A DNA stretch of 64,000 nucleotides from assembly GCF_011761565.1 (NCBI RefSeq), contig NZ_JAASRM010000001.1, positions 1,364,139 through 1,428,138 on the forward strand. The letters run 5' to 3'. The translations under genes and the position numbers were made by a program. This document shows positions 31,250 through 39,356 of this stretch, in pieces (positions within the stretch are counted from its first letter, which is position 1; the number at the start of each line of letters is the position of its first letter). The notes beneath the pieces were generated by a model. The model saw only the letters and a program-made list of their open reading frames with translations, did no database searches and was not told where the DNA came from. The stretch comes from Rhizomicrobium palustre (GTDB taxonomy: Bacteria > Pseudomonadota > Alphaproteobacteria > Micropepsales > Micropepsaceae).

Positions 31250-31999
31250 ATGTCCCTTGCCGTCGAGATCATTCCCTGCCTCGAAGACAACTACGCCTAT
31301 CTCATCACCGCGAAGGATTTAACCGCGGTGATCGATCCACCTGAGGCGGAATCCATTATGGCGGCGCTGAAGGGGCGGCACCTTACCCATATCCTCAACA
31401 CCCACCACCATCACGACCACAGCGGCGGCAACCTCAGCCTCAAGGAGCAATATGGGGCGTGCATCGTGGGTCCGCAATCGGATTGGGCACGAATTCCAGG
31501 AATCACCGACGGCGCCACGGAAGCCCAAGGCTGGCAGTTCGGCCCCTATGCCATGACGGTGCTGGAGGTGCCCGGCCACACCCGCGGAGCGGTCGCCTAT
31601 GCCCTTGGAGGCGCGGTGTTCACCGGCGATACGCTGTTCAGTCTGGGCTGCGGGAGGCTGTTCGAGGGCACGCCCGAGATGATGGTGGCGAGCCTGAAGA
31701 AGATCGCAAGCCTTCCCGACCACACCGCCGTCTATCCAGGACATGAATATACGCTCACCAATGCCCGCTTCGCCCTCAGCTTGGAGTCGGGCAATGCCGC
31801 ATTACAGGCGCGTGCCGAAGAAGTGGCGCAACTAAGGAAAGCGGGCAAACCGGCGATCCCCTCCACGATTGGCCAGGAAAAAGCGACCAACCCCTTCCTG
31901 CGCACCCATTCGGCGGAAATCCGCAAGAGCTTAGGTCTTGAGGGCGCCGATGACGTAACGGTGTTCGCCGAAATCCGGCGCCGCAAGGATGCCTTCTGA
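31250..31999 (+). CDS. gloB: Hydroxyacylglutathione hydrolase (glyoxalase II)
   Basis: 249 aa from the ATG at 31250, preceded by CGGAGGG. It is a binuclear metallo-beta-lactamase fold enzyme that hydrolyses S-lactoylglutathione in methylglyoxal detoxification. NTHHHHDHSGG carries the metal ligands, GHTRGAVAY and FTGDTLFSLGCGRLFEG are hallmark motifs, and PGHEYTLTNARFA lies in the C-terminal glutathione-binding part. Stops abut the convergent hemolysin III gene with no gap. Confidence 0.95.
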   Translation: MSLAVEIIPCLEDNYAYLITAKDLTAVIDPPEAESIMAALKGRHLTHILNTHHHHDHSGGNLSLKEQYGACIVGPQSDWARIPGITDGATEAQGWQFGPYAMTVLEVPGHTRGAVAYALGGAVFTGDTLFSLGCGRLFEGTPEMMVASLKKIASLPDHTAVYPGHEYTLTNARFALSLESGNAALQARAEEVAQLRKAGKPAIPSTIGQEKATNPFLRTHSAEIRKSLGLEGADDVTVFAEIRRRKDAF

Positions 32000-32665
32000 T
32001 CAGCTGCGGACGAACTCGCCCCAGATGGAGGAGAATTGCAGGGCTGTAGCGGCGAGCACGAAGGCGTGCCAGATCGCCTTATGATATGGGATGCGTTCCC
32101 AGACATAAAAGATCACCCCCGCCGAATAGACGATGCCCCCGGCCATCAGAAGCCAGAAATCCACCGAGGCAAGGCTCATGGAGAGCGGCTTGATCACGGT
32201 GACAATCACCCAGCCCATGCCGAGATAAAGCGCGAGCGAGAGCATCTCGAAGCGGCGCGGGAAAACGAGCTTCATCACCACGCCGAAGGTGGCGCAGCAC
32301 CAGACAATGGCAAGGATAATGGTGCCGGTCGGCTCGGCCAGGCGGTTGACCGCAAAGGGCGTATAGGTCGCCGCGATCATGATGAAGATGGCGGCGTGAT
32401 CGAGGCGCCGAAGCACCATCTTGGACGAGCGATGATGCGGCATCAGATTATAGGCCGCGGAACAGCCGATCATGGCCAGAAGCCCGACGCAGTAGACCGC
32501 AACACTCACCAGCACCGATAAGCCGGTGACATGCCACAAAAGCCACAGGCTGGCATTGATGGCAAAGACGATGCCGGCGACATGCACGATGCCGTCGGCC
32601 ACATTCTCGTTACGCGAATAAAGCCGGTGAATCTGTTCAACCGTACGCTCAACCGCGTGATTCAT
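32000..32665 (-). CDS. Hemolysin III / PAQR family membrane protein
   Basis: 221 aa from the ATG at 32665 (MNHAVERTVEQIHRLYS). A further ATG at 32704 is less likely. Seven hydrophobic segments. Metal-site-like residues are spread as in the PAQR/HlyIII family: CSAAYNLMPHHR near helix 2, RRLDHAAIFIMIAATYTPF, and a C-terminal HKAIWHAFVLAA. Integral inner-membrane protein of unclear activity; haemolysis is not implied. Confidence 0.92.
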   Translation of the reverse strand: MNHAVERTVEQIHRLYSRNENVADGIVHVAGIVFAINASLWLLWHVTGLSVLVSVAVYCVGLLAMIGCSAAYNLMPHHRSSKMVLRRLDHAAIFIMIAATYTPFAVNRLAEPTGTIILAIVWCCATFGVVMKLVFPRRFEMLSLALYLGMGWVIVTVIKPLSMSLASVDFWLLMAGGIVYSAGVIFYVWERIPYHKAIWHAFVLAATALQFSSIWGEFVRS

Positions 32666-32777
32666 GCACCTTCGTCCGCAAGCATCCCGCGCCCAGTATC
32701 CCACGTCTTGTCAGCACGACCTAGAGCCGAATATGAACGCGGCAGGAAGCTGCCCAAAGGGCATGGCGAATTTCAGA

Positions 32778-33056
32778 TTACGAGGCTTGTTTTTCGTTCT
32801 GCTTGGCCTGGAGCCGGGCATTCACTTCAGCGACGCGGGCCTGATGACGCTTGACGAAAAGATCGAGCTTCTTGGAAATCTGCGGGATATGGAACTCGCG
32901 ATCCCAAACGCCAGCGGCTTCCTGCATGATCTTGGCGCGCATCTCTTCCGGCAGCTCGGCCCAATGGCGCAAGAGCGCCGAGCCCAGGCGGCGGATAAAG
33001 GGCTCATCCTCGCTCGGATATTTGAACGCGAATTGATCTTGTTGCGGAGCTTTCAC
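32778..33056 (-). CDS. Conserved small hypothetical protein
   Basis: 92 aa with a GTG start at 33056 and AAAGG 8 nt upstream. Soluble, charged and predicted helical, without a signal peptide. Aromatic/acidic N-terminus (FAFKYPSEDEPF) and a Gln/Lys/Ala-rich coil-like C-terminus (VKRHQARVAEVNARLQ). Codon use looks like its neighbours. No family recognised and no operon partner. Confidence 0.6.
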   Translation of the reverse strand: MKAPQQDQFAFKYPSEDEPFIRRLGSALLRHWAELPEEMRAKIMQEAAGVWDREFHIPQISKKLDLFVKRHQARVAEVNARLQAKQNEKQAS

Positions 33057-33216
33057 GAATCGACCTTTGAGAGATAATCTCGCGCCGTTTGACGGCGTCC
33101 TGTCCTTCTTATCAAAGCCTTTGAAGGCCCGCCGTCAATGGCTTTGGGACAGATTTTCGCGCCTGGCATTGGCTTAGCGTCATGCTAGAACATCAGTATA
33201 TTACAGGGGGTGCAAG

Positions 33217-33897
33217 ATGCGCTTTTCGATCCTTGCGGCAGCGGCGTTCATGGCCGCGACGGGGCCCGTTTTGGCACAGCCCGAAGCCCGTTTTGAAACC
33301 AATGTGGGAAATTTCACCATCCTTTTGGAGGACGCCAAGGCGCCCCAAACAGTCGCCAACTTCATCCGCTACGCCAAGAAAGGCCATTTCAACGGTACGC
33401 AATTCTATCGCATTGTGCCGGGCTTTGTGATCCAGGCCGGGTCCATGGGCGCGGATGGCAAATGGCGCCAGACCATGAAACCCATCGGAATGGAGACCGC
33501 CACCGGGCTTTCCAACACGCGCGGCACCATTGCCATGGCGCGAGACGAAAAGCCGCTGTCCACTCAGGCCGAGTTCTTCATCAACCTGGCCGACACCAAT
33601 GCGCAAGGCTTGGACCCCAAGCCGGGTGACGCCCCCAACACCACCGGTTATGCCGTGTTCGGCCATGTCACCAGCGGTATGGACGTGGTGGATGCCATCG
33701 CGGGCACCCCCATTGGCGGCGGCAAAGGCCCCTTCCCCGCCAACTACCCGAAAACCCAGGTGGTGATCAAAAAGGTGACCATCGGGGTCGCCCCGCCGCA
33801 GCCGGTGCCCCCGCCAGCAGCGCCCGCTGCCGCCACAACCGATCAGCAAGCTCCGGCCGCCGAGCCGCAAGCTCCGCCTGCGACGCCGCAACAATAG
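33217..33897 (+). CDS. Periplasmic cyclophilin-type peptidyl-prolyl isomerase
   Basis: 226 aa. Signal peptide to VLAQ (residue 20), then a bacterial cyclophilin domain: FNGTQFYRIVPGFVIQAGSM carries the catalytic Arg, RGTIAMAR and QAEFFINLADT follow, and VFGHVTSGMDVVDAI completes it. A Pro/Ala/Gln-rich tail of about 40 residues extends past the fold and is probably disordered. It is likely a periplasmic folding catalyst. The AGGGGG Shine-Dalgarno fits the ATG at 33217. Confidence 0.93.
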   Translation: MRFSILAAAAFMAATGPVLAQPEARFETNVGNFTILLEDAKAPQTVANFIRYAKKGHFNGTQFYRIVPGFVIQAGSMGADGKWRQTMKPIGMETATGLSNTRGTIAMARDEKPLSTQAEFFINLADTNAQGLDPKPGDAPNTTGYAVFGHVTSGMDVVDAIAGTPIGGGKGPFPANYPKTQVVIKKVTIGVAPPQPVPPPAAPAAATTDQQAPAAEPQAPPATPQQ

Positions 33898-34008
33898 ACT
33901 GGCTCTAGTTTGTGCCCATTCCGGCAGGCCTGGGCGCGATTGCGTGGGGCGCATTTCGCCCCACGGCTTTGGCGTACCTAGATTGACTCTTCGATGAGGG
34001 AGCACCGC

Positions 34009-34797
34009 ATGAAATTCGCCGCCAGCCTGTTTGCCGGAATGTTGTTCGCCGCAAGCCCCGCTTTCGCCGCCGACGCGCCGATCGAGGTGATGGTGGTGGG
34101 CCTTTTTCATATGAGCAATCCCGGCCATGACCTCGCCAATGTCAAAGCCGACGACATGCTGGCCGAGACGCGGCAAAAGGAAATCGCCGCCACCACGGCG
34201 GGGCTTTCGCGCTTCCGGCCGACCATAGTGGCGGTGGAATGGCCCGAGGGCGTGACCAATGAGCGGTATGCGAGCTATCGCGCCGGGACGCTGGAGCCTA
34301 GCCCCAATGAGGTGGTGCAGCTTGGCTTCCGGCTGGCTAAAGAATCGGGCCTCACCCGGGTGGACGGCATCGATGTGGATGGGAATTTTCCGTTCGAGGC
34401 TGTCGAGGCCTTCGCCAAAGCGCATGGCCAGAAGGCGGCGCTGGAGGGGCTGATCCAGACGGCGCAACAGGAAGTGGCCGCGATCGATGCCGTTCTTGCT
34501 AAGGGCACGGTGAGCGCCACGCTGCGCTATCTCAACGAGCCCGCCACGATTTTCCGCAGCCAGAATTTTTATCGCTCGACGCTGCTCTTCGGGGCGGGCG
34601 ATGACCAGCCCGGCGCGGCGCTGATGACAGGCTGGTATGAGCGCAATTTCCGGATCTGCGCCAAGCTTGTTCAGCGCGCCAAGCCCGGCGACCGCGTGGT
34701 GATGTTTTATGGCGCGGGCCACGCCTTCCTTTTGCGCCAGTGCATCAGCGAGATGCCCGGTTACCGCCTCGTCGAGCCCAACACCTATCTGCCCTGA
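34009..34797 (+). CDS. DUF5694 family secreted protein
   Basis: 262 aa from the ATG at 34009, which opens a signal peptide (MKFAASLFAGMLFAASPAFA). The mature start (IEVMVVGLFHMSNPGHDLAN) and RFRPTIVAVEWPEG resemble DUF5694, related to the TraB/TIKI-like metal-binding fold. The C-terminus has MFYGAGHAFLLRQC with a likely catalytic or metal His. Function unknown. It is antisense to a long minus-strand open frame that I treat as mostly a shadow. Confidence 0.82.
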   Translation: MKFAASLFAGMLFAASPAFAADAPIEVMVVGLFHMSNPGHDLANVKADDMLAETRQKEIAATTAGLSRFRPTIVAVEWPEGVTNERYASYRAGTLEPSPNEVVQLGFRLAKESGLTRVDGIDVDGNFPFEAVEAFAKAHGQKAALEGLIQTAQQEVAAIDAVLAKGTVSATLRYLNEPATIFRSQNFYRSTLLFGAGDDQPGAALMTGWYERNFRICAKLVQRAKPGDRVVMFYGAGHAFLLRQCISEMPGYRLVEPNTYLP

Positions 34798-34798
34798 A

Positions 34799-34983
34799 CG
34801 CGCGGCGAGCTCAGCGCGCGCCTTGGCCAGCGCGGCCCGGGCACGGCGGCGCCAATCGGCGAGGCGGACATTGAGCGCCAGCACCGCCGCGCTGCGCCGC
34901 CCCGACCGCAGCGCGTTACGGTTCCCTTTCGGTGCCCCTAGCTTTGGGTGCCATACCTCGTCCGGCCGCAAGAGCTTGATCAT
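34799..34983 (-). other. Start of unknown gene with GAPKGNRNALRSG motif
   Basis: An ATG at 34983 overlaps the stop of the upstream minus-strand gene (ATGA), so this frame is probably translated. Its first ~60 residues contain HPKLGAPKGNRNALRSGRRS and then a basic helical stretch (RRRARAALAKARAELAA). Short proteins starting GAPKGNRNALKHG are common in alphaproteobacteria, mostly unannotated. The frame stays open far beyond, to 33193, but that part lies antisense to DUF5694 and the cyclophilin and looks like shadow. The true 3' end is not clear: overlap with DUF5694, or a degraded tail. Confidence 0.45.
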
Positions 34984-35498
34984 TGATTGCCGTCTTCCGC
35001 CTCCAGAGGGAGGGGGGAGGTGGTGCGGACATAGACCATCTCATGGCGGCGGGTTTCGATTTTGGGCACCGGGCCCGCGCGCAGCCGCCCGACGCTATCG
35101 GCCAGAAGCGCCGCTGTGGAGGCCAGCCCCTGGGCCGCGGTGAGATAGCGGATGCGGTCATTGGGGTCGTAGGTCAGGCAGGCCGAGGTGAAGGCGACCT
35201 CGCGCATCAGAAAGCGGCATTCGGCGATCAGGCCGTTCAGCTCGGTCTCGGTATCGCCCGGCGGGGTGATGGGGGCCTTGCTGAGGGGCAGGAGGCGCGG
35301 TGTGCGCTTGGGGCTGAGATCGCTGCTTTCCGGAGGCACCGCCCCGCCCGAGGCCGCCGCATCGGCGCGCACCTCTGCCTCCCAGGCCGAAAGCTCCGAT
35401 TCCAGCCTTTGGTTGTTGGACGTGCCGCGCACATGGACGGGAGGTGGAGAGAAGCTTTCCGAACTCTCCGCCGTTTCAGACTGTTTCTCAAAAGCCAT
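34980..35498 (-). CDS. Hypothetical protein coupled to GAPKGNRN gene
   Basis: 172 aa, no signal peptide. The first ~90 residues are Ser/Pro/Ala-rich and probably disordered. The second half is helical with TETELNGLIAECRFLMREV and DRIRYLTAAQGLASTAALLADSV. No family is recognised. Its stop overlaps the start of the GAPKGNRNALRSG frame by 4 nt, so the two are likely one unit. Confidence 0.6.
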   Translation of the reverse strand: MAFEKQSETAESSESFSPPPVHVRGTSNNQRLESELSAWEAEVRADAAASGGAVPPESSDLSPKRTPRLLPLSKAPITPPGDTETELNGLIAECRFLMREVAFTSACLTYDPNDRIRYLTAAQGLASTAALLADSVGRLRAGPVPKIETRRHEMVYVRTTSPLPLEAEDGNQ

Positions 35499-35624
35499 AT
35501 ATGTTGCTCCAAAGTCACATCTTGTTGATGTGGGGAGCGCGGACCGGTTTGAAAAGGGGGAACGCGAGAAAAAGTGGCAGCTGCGTCAGGCGCAACCTAA
35601 ACTGGCCGTCATGTGAGGAGGGAC

Positions 35625-36008
35625 ATGGCCATGGCGATGACCGAGCGGGTGCTGGACGCTTTGCAGGAGGTGAAAGCGCGCAATTATGACAAGGCGCCGC
35701 CCTTTCACCGGCTGTGCTGGCGGTTTGGCATCCTCATCCCACCCCCGATGCTGGCGCCGTTCTGGTTCAATTGGGTGTTTCTGGGCGGATTTTTCGCCAT
35801 CACCTACGGAGGGATCATGGCCCTCTTCCCCGCCTTCTTTTTGCGGGGGGCGGCCTGGCGGACGCTGCCCGGTTTCGCCCTGGGCATTTTGATTGCCGGC
35901 GCATTTTTCGGCCTCTTCATGGCGATCTTCGCCCGCGTGAAAACTGCCAAACGCACCCTGCCAAGCTGGCAAAGCCTAGTGGAGGCGGAACGGGCGGAGA
36001 GAGGGTGA
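35625..36008 (+). CDS. Small membrane protein, DUF6404-like
   Basis: 127 aa from the ATG at 35625, preceded by GGAGGG. An in-frame GTG lies at 35613. A soluble N-terminal segment (LDALQEVKARNYDKAPPFHRLCWRFG) precedes two or three membrane helices (about 35-100) and a basic C-terminus. The order 'short helix, PPFHRLLW-like motif, then helices' matches DUF6404-type proteins. Function unknown. Confidence 0.7.
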   Translation: MAMAMTERVLDALQEVKARNYDKAPPFHRLCWRFGILIPPPMLAPFWFNWVFLGGFFAITYGGIMALFPAFFLRGAAWRTLPGFALGILIAGAFFGLFMAIFARVKTAKRTLPSWQSLVEAERAERG

Positions 36009-36032
36009 TGCGGAGAGGTTTGCGCTAAACTT

Positions 36033-36055
36033 CCCTCTCCCCTCGTGGGAGAGGG
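36033..36055. repeat. Dispersed palindrome, CCCTCTCCC type, copy 1
   Basis: CCCTCTCCC (36033-36041) with GGGAGAGGG (36047-36055) forms a near-perfect hairpin. Similar inverted repeats occur at 36476-36494 (right arm only), 38690-38714 and 52262-52283. It lies between the DUF6404-like and DUF559 genes. Confidence 0.7.
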
Positions 36056-36094
36056 TGGGATCGGGCGCGGAAGCTGCGCCGAGAGCAGACAGAG

Positions 36095-36394
36095 GTGGAA
36101 CGCAAGCTCTGGCAAGAACTGCGCAGCCGCCGCTTTCACGCCTTCAAGTTCCGGCGGCAACAACCGATTGGACCCTACATCGCGGATTTCGTCTGCTTCG
36201 ATGCCAAACTCATTGTCGAATTGGATGGCGGGCAACACGGGCTTGCCACGAACGAAGCTTATGATGCGGCGCGCACGGCATGGCTGGAGCAAGAAGGCTT
36301 TCGCGTGCTGCGGTTCTGGAACAGCGATGTGATCGAGAATTTCGAAAGCGTGTTGGGCGAAATCGCACTAGGGCTAGGGATGAAACCGTGGTGA
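36095..36394 (+). CDS. DUF559 endonuclease-like protein
   Basis: 99 aa from a GTG at 36095. Family members normally begin about 10 residues earlier, and the codons before 36095 do encode the matching RKLRREQTE, so the true start may be a rare codon (CTG 36074) or has been lost. Vsr/restriction-endonuclease-like core: RRFHAFKFRRQQPIGPYIADF, IVELDGGQHG and GFRVLRFWNSDV. DNA nicking or repair is suggested by fold only. The gene is bracketed by palindromic repeats (36033-36055 and 36454-36494), consistent with transfer. Confidence 0.75.
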   Translation: MERKLWQELRSRRFHAFKFRRQQPIGPYIADFVCFDAKLIVELDGGQHGLATNEAYDAARTAWLEQEGFRVLRFWNSDVIENFESVLGEIALGLGMKPW

Positions 36395-36453
36395 GGAGTT
36401 ACCCCTCACCCGGATTGCCTAAGCACTTACTGCGTAAGCGCAAGGCAATTCGC

Positions 36454-36494
36454 GCCGGTACGCTGTCGCTACCGGCCCCACAAGGGGAGAGGGG
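36454..36494. repeat. Palindromic repeat cluster after DUF559 gene
   Basis: GCCGGTA (36454-36460) pairs with TACCGGC (36470-36476). It is followed directly by CCCCACAAGGGGAGAGGGG, the right half of the CCCTCTCCC-type palindrome. It fills most of the 168-nt gap before the next gene. Confidence 0.6.
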
Positions 36495-36562
36495 CATCGT
36501 GCATAGGCTTGACGGCCAGGTCTTCTTCACGGAACTTCTGAAGAAAATTTGAGGGGCGTTTC

Positions 36563-37432
36563 ATGTTGCGGCGGATTGTGATTGGGCTTTTTGCGCTGGC
36601 GTTGAGCGGATGCGCCTTTGAGCTGCCGCGCGATTCCGTGGTGCTGACCAACAAGGTCGTGGAGGCGCAGAAGATCAAGCTGGGCGATAAGCCAACCAAA
36701 GAAGCCTCGCTGGGCGCGGGCTATCGCTATAGCGTGGACAACGTGCCCGCCTCCTTCGGCACGCTGCATACGATGTTGGTAGAGAGCGATGCGCAAAAGC
36801 CGCTGATCGTGTTTTGTGGCGGCAATCTTTTCCGCGAGGAAGGCGTTGGCGGTTATACCGCAGAAGCGCTGACGCCCTTCGGCGATGTGCTTTTCTACGA
36901 TTACCCCGGCTATGGCACGAGCGGCGGAGACGGCACTCGCGCCGATTTTGCCGAAGCCGAACGGGTGATGAAGACCAAGGTGGAAGCGCTGGCCTTGTCG
37001 CGGCCAAGCGTGATTTTCTGGGGCCATTCCTTAGGCGGGGGAATCTGTTCCAGCCTTGCCGCGCATACGAATGTGAAATCGGCGCTGGTGCTGGCGGGAA
37101 CTTTTGGCTCTTATGAAGACATCAAGGACGACATGCTGGGCCTCGCCTCTGGCCTTGTGACGATGAAGCCCGCCGAGGATCTCATCACCTATGAAGCGCC
37201 GGTGCTGCTGAAAGACTATAGCGGCCCCATCGTCGTTCTGGCGCTGACGGAGGACGAGACCATCCCTTACGGGGTGAGCAAGACACTCGCCAAAAAGCTG
37301 GAAGCGGAAGGCAAGAAGGTCGTCTTCGTGACCTTGAAGGGCAAAGGCCATAGCCGGATTCATAGCCATCCTGATTTTCGCGCGAAGATGACGGAAGGGT
37401 TCAAGTCGGCAGGCGTGGCGATCGCGCCCTAG
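36563..37432 (+). CDS. Alpha/beta-hydrolase lipoprotein
   Basis: 289 aa. Lipobox L-S-G-C (Cys about residue 16) after a short hydrophobic leader. Hydrolase features: PLIVFCGGN (oxyanion region), nucleophile elbow WGHSLGGGICS, LALTEDETIPY (acid region) and GKGHSRIHSHP (catalytic His). It resembles the BEM46/ABHD-type serine hydrolases. Substrate unknown; likely periplasmic, membrane-tethered. Its stop overlaps the stop of the convergent porin gene by 4 nt. Confidence 0.85.
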   Translation: MLRRIVIGLFALALSGCAFELPRDSVVLTNKVVEAQKIKLGDKPTKEASLGAGYRYSVDNVPASFGTLHTMLVESDAQKPLIVFCGGNLFREEGVGGYTAEALTPFGDVLFYDYPGYGTSGGDGTRADFAEAERVMKTKVEALALSRPSVIFWGHSLGGGICSSLAAHTNVKSALVLAGTFGSYEDIKDDMLGLASGLVTMKPAEDLITYEAPVLLKDYSGPIVVLALTEDETIPYGVSKTLAKKLEAEGKKVVFVTLKGKGHSRIHSHPDFRAKMTEGFKSAGVAIAP

Positions 37433-38598
37433 AACGAGAGTTCCGCTTCGAGCTGAAACACCAGCGCATGGCCTTTGGCGGTGCCGGGGTTTTGCACCCA
37501 CTGCAGATCGGGCTGTAGCGCGAACCAATCATTGATCTGGGCGAGATAGGTGGTTTCGAAACTCAGTTCGGCATCGCGCGAGGCAAGACCCGGCAAGCTC
37601 TGTTGCAGCGTGCGGAAATGGGCGCCGCTCTCGGCACGGGCGAAGGCAAGCCCGATTTCATCATTAGGGCGGCCGGGGATGAGACCGACCGCGTTCAGCC
37701 CGGCGCCGAGATAAAAGCCGAAACGTCCCGCGCGGCCATCGGCAACACCAGTTTGCAGAAAGCCCGCGAGCTTGGAACTGTCGCCGCTCCATAACAGATG
37801 ATCGAGGATGAAATAGGCGCCCGCGGCATGGCGGTTCACACCGGGCGTGCTTTGATCGGGGCTGCCTTTGGTGTCGTACCAGCCGCCGAGCGCGAGCTTG
37901 TTATCATAAGCGGGCAGACCGGCGTTGCGCCCGACGCGGTTATGGCTTTCGCCCGGCGGCATGGAGGCGCTGGGGCGTTGAAGCCAAGCAAATTCGCCGA
38001 TCAGCAGCGGACCATCCGGGCCGGATTGTTCCGGCGGGCGATCATCGATCACCGCGGCGCGCAACACCATGTTGTCGGCGGGTTTATAGGTGAGGCGCAG
38101 CGCCAGCGAGGTGTCGGGATAGATGGACGGACCGGCGACGCCGCTCTGGGCGTATTCCGGGCCGATGCCGAAAGAGGAATTGAGGAACAACTGCGCCGAG
38201 GAAAGGCGATAGAACTCGCTGTTGAGATCATAGCGGCCCGCGAGCACGGAAAAGCGCCCATGGGCATATTGCACCCAGGCCTCGTAGAGCTTGGCGCCGG
38301 GCGGGGCAGCGATGTTGGAGACGCCTTGGGCATCGCCGATCAAAGCATCGGGGGCGCCGCCATGGGTGAAGAGCCCGTCGGCAAAAGCGGTGAGGCCATC
38401 CGCCCCGAACAAGGCACCGCCATCGGCGAGAAGCTGGAGATGGGCCGAGCCCACCCCGACCGTGCCGGCCTTCGTGCCGCCGGAAAGATTGGAGATCAGC
38501 GCGGTGTTGTAGGTGAGATGCGGCGTGAAGGGATCGGCGGCAAACGCGGCGGGCGCCAAGAGCACCGCACAGAAACTGCCTTGCAGGAAAGCCTTCAA
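37429..38598 (-). CDS. OprB-like carbohydrate-selective porin
   Basis: 389 aa with a signal peptide to AFAAD, alternating beta-strand pattern and the C-terminal Phe (ELSF) of outer-membrane barrels. ERF-like motifs (EAWVQYAHGRFSVLAGRYDLNSEFY) and NSSFGIGPEYAQSG are typical of the OprB family. Passive uptake of sugars across the outer membrane is likely. No transport or sugar-catabolic genes are adjacent. Confidence 0.88.
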   Translation of the reverse strand: MKAFLQGSFCAVLLAPAAFAADPFTPHLTYNTALISNLSGGTKAGTVGVGSAHLQLLADGGALFGADGLTAFADGLFTHGGAPDALIGDAQGVSNIAAPPGAKLYEAWVQYAHGRFSVLAGRYDLNSEFYRLSSAQLFLNSSFGIGPEYAQSGVAGPSIYPDTSLALRLTYKPADNMVLRAAVIDDRPPEQSGPDGPLLIGEFAWLQRPSASMPPGESHNRVGRNAGLPAYDNKLALGGWYDTKGSPDQSTPGVNRHAAGAYFILDHLLWSGDSSKLAGFLQTGVADGRAGRFGFYLGAGLNAVGLIPGRPNDEIGLAFARAESGAHFRTLQQSLPGLASRDAELSFETTYLAQINDWFALQPDLQWVQNPGTAKGHALVFQLEAELSF

Positions 38599-38689
38599 AG
38601 GCCGCTCCGCCCTTTATCCGTCGCAGCGACTATAGTTCAGCGGCGGGGCGGGGATAGAACGATCTCATCTCGCCAGACACGCCAAAACA

Positions 38690-38714
38690 CCCTCTCCCGC
38701 TTTTGGGGAGAGGG
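38690..38714. repeat. Dispersed palindrome, CCCTCTCCC type, copy 3
   Basis: CCCTCTCCC (38690-38698) pairs perfectly with GGGAGAGGG (38706-38714) around a 7-nt loop. It lies between the porin and DUF6481 genes and belongs to the same family as 36033-36055. Confidence 0.7.
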
Positions 38715-38741
38715 GGAACAGCAAAACCTCGCGGGCGCCGA

Positions 38742-39155
38742 TCAGGCGCGGCGGGCGGCTTTGCGGGCGTTGCGGTAAGCGGTCTGCGCGGCGAGGATTT
38801 CCGCGTATTTGCGGATTTCTTCGGCCTTCACGCCCAGAGAGGCGGCGCGCTTTTCATCTTCCGCACGCTGGCGGGCTTCGGCTTCGGCGCGGGCCTGTTC
38901 CTCGGCGGCGCGGCGCGCCTCTTCGGCGGCTTTGCGCTCAGCTTCGATACGGGCGAGTTCGGCCTGGCGGGCCGCTTCTTTCGCGGCGATGCGCTCGTCA
39001 CGCTCCTTAGCGATGCGGGCACGCTCAGCCGCGCGTTCCGCGGCGGTGGCAGACATGGCTTCGGCGCGCTTACGGGCCCTTTCGAGCTCGGACTGACGGG
39101 CCTTATTGCGGTCTTGCATACGGTCTTGAAAGCTGTCGGGTCGGAATGCAGCCAT
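38742..39155 (-). CDS. DUF6481 family coiled-coil protein
   Basis: 137 aa from the ATG at 39155. Almost entirely Glu/Ala/Arg-rich helix (ARIEAERKAAEEARRAAEEQ), a long coiled coil, with N-terminal FRPDSFQDRMQDRNKARQS that marks the family. Function unknown. Possible scaffolding or nucleic-acid association is speculation. Confidence 0.75.
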   Translation of the reverse strand: MAAFRPDSFQDRMQDRNKARQSELERARKRAEAMSATAAERAAERARIAKERDERIAAKEAARQAELARIEAERKAAEEARRAAEEQARAEAEARQRAEDEKRAASLGVKAEEIRKYAEILAAQTAYRNARKAARRA

Positions 39156-39356
39156 TACGCTTGTGGTACCTTTTTCGTCTTCGGCCTGGGGCCTGCTGGT
39201 TTGAGGCCAGTCCCTTACCCAGCCTCTAGCGCCAATTCGCGGCACGAATTGGGCCGGGGATGCCGATAAGGGGTGGCGGGTTGGTCTTTATGCTAAGCCG
39301 CCTTCAGCTTTGGCCCATGGGGCTAACGCCAAAGGAGGCTCTGTTCGAAAAATCCC

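Noticed and set aside
33193-34798. Minus-strand continuation of the GAPKGNRN frame
   Set aside because: It is antisense to two well-supported genes, and nothing in it looks like a protein domain.
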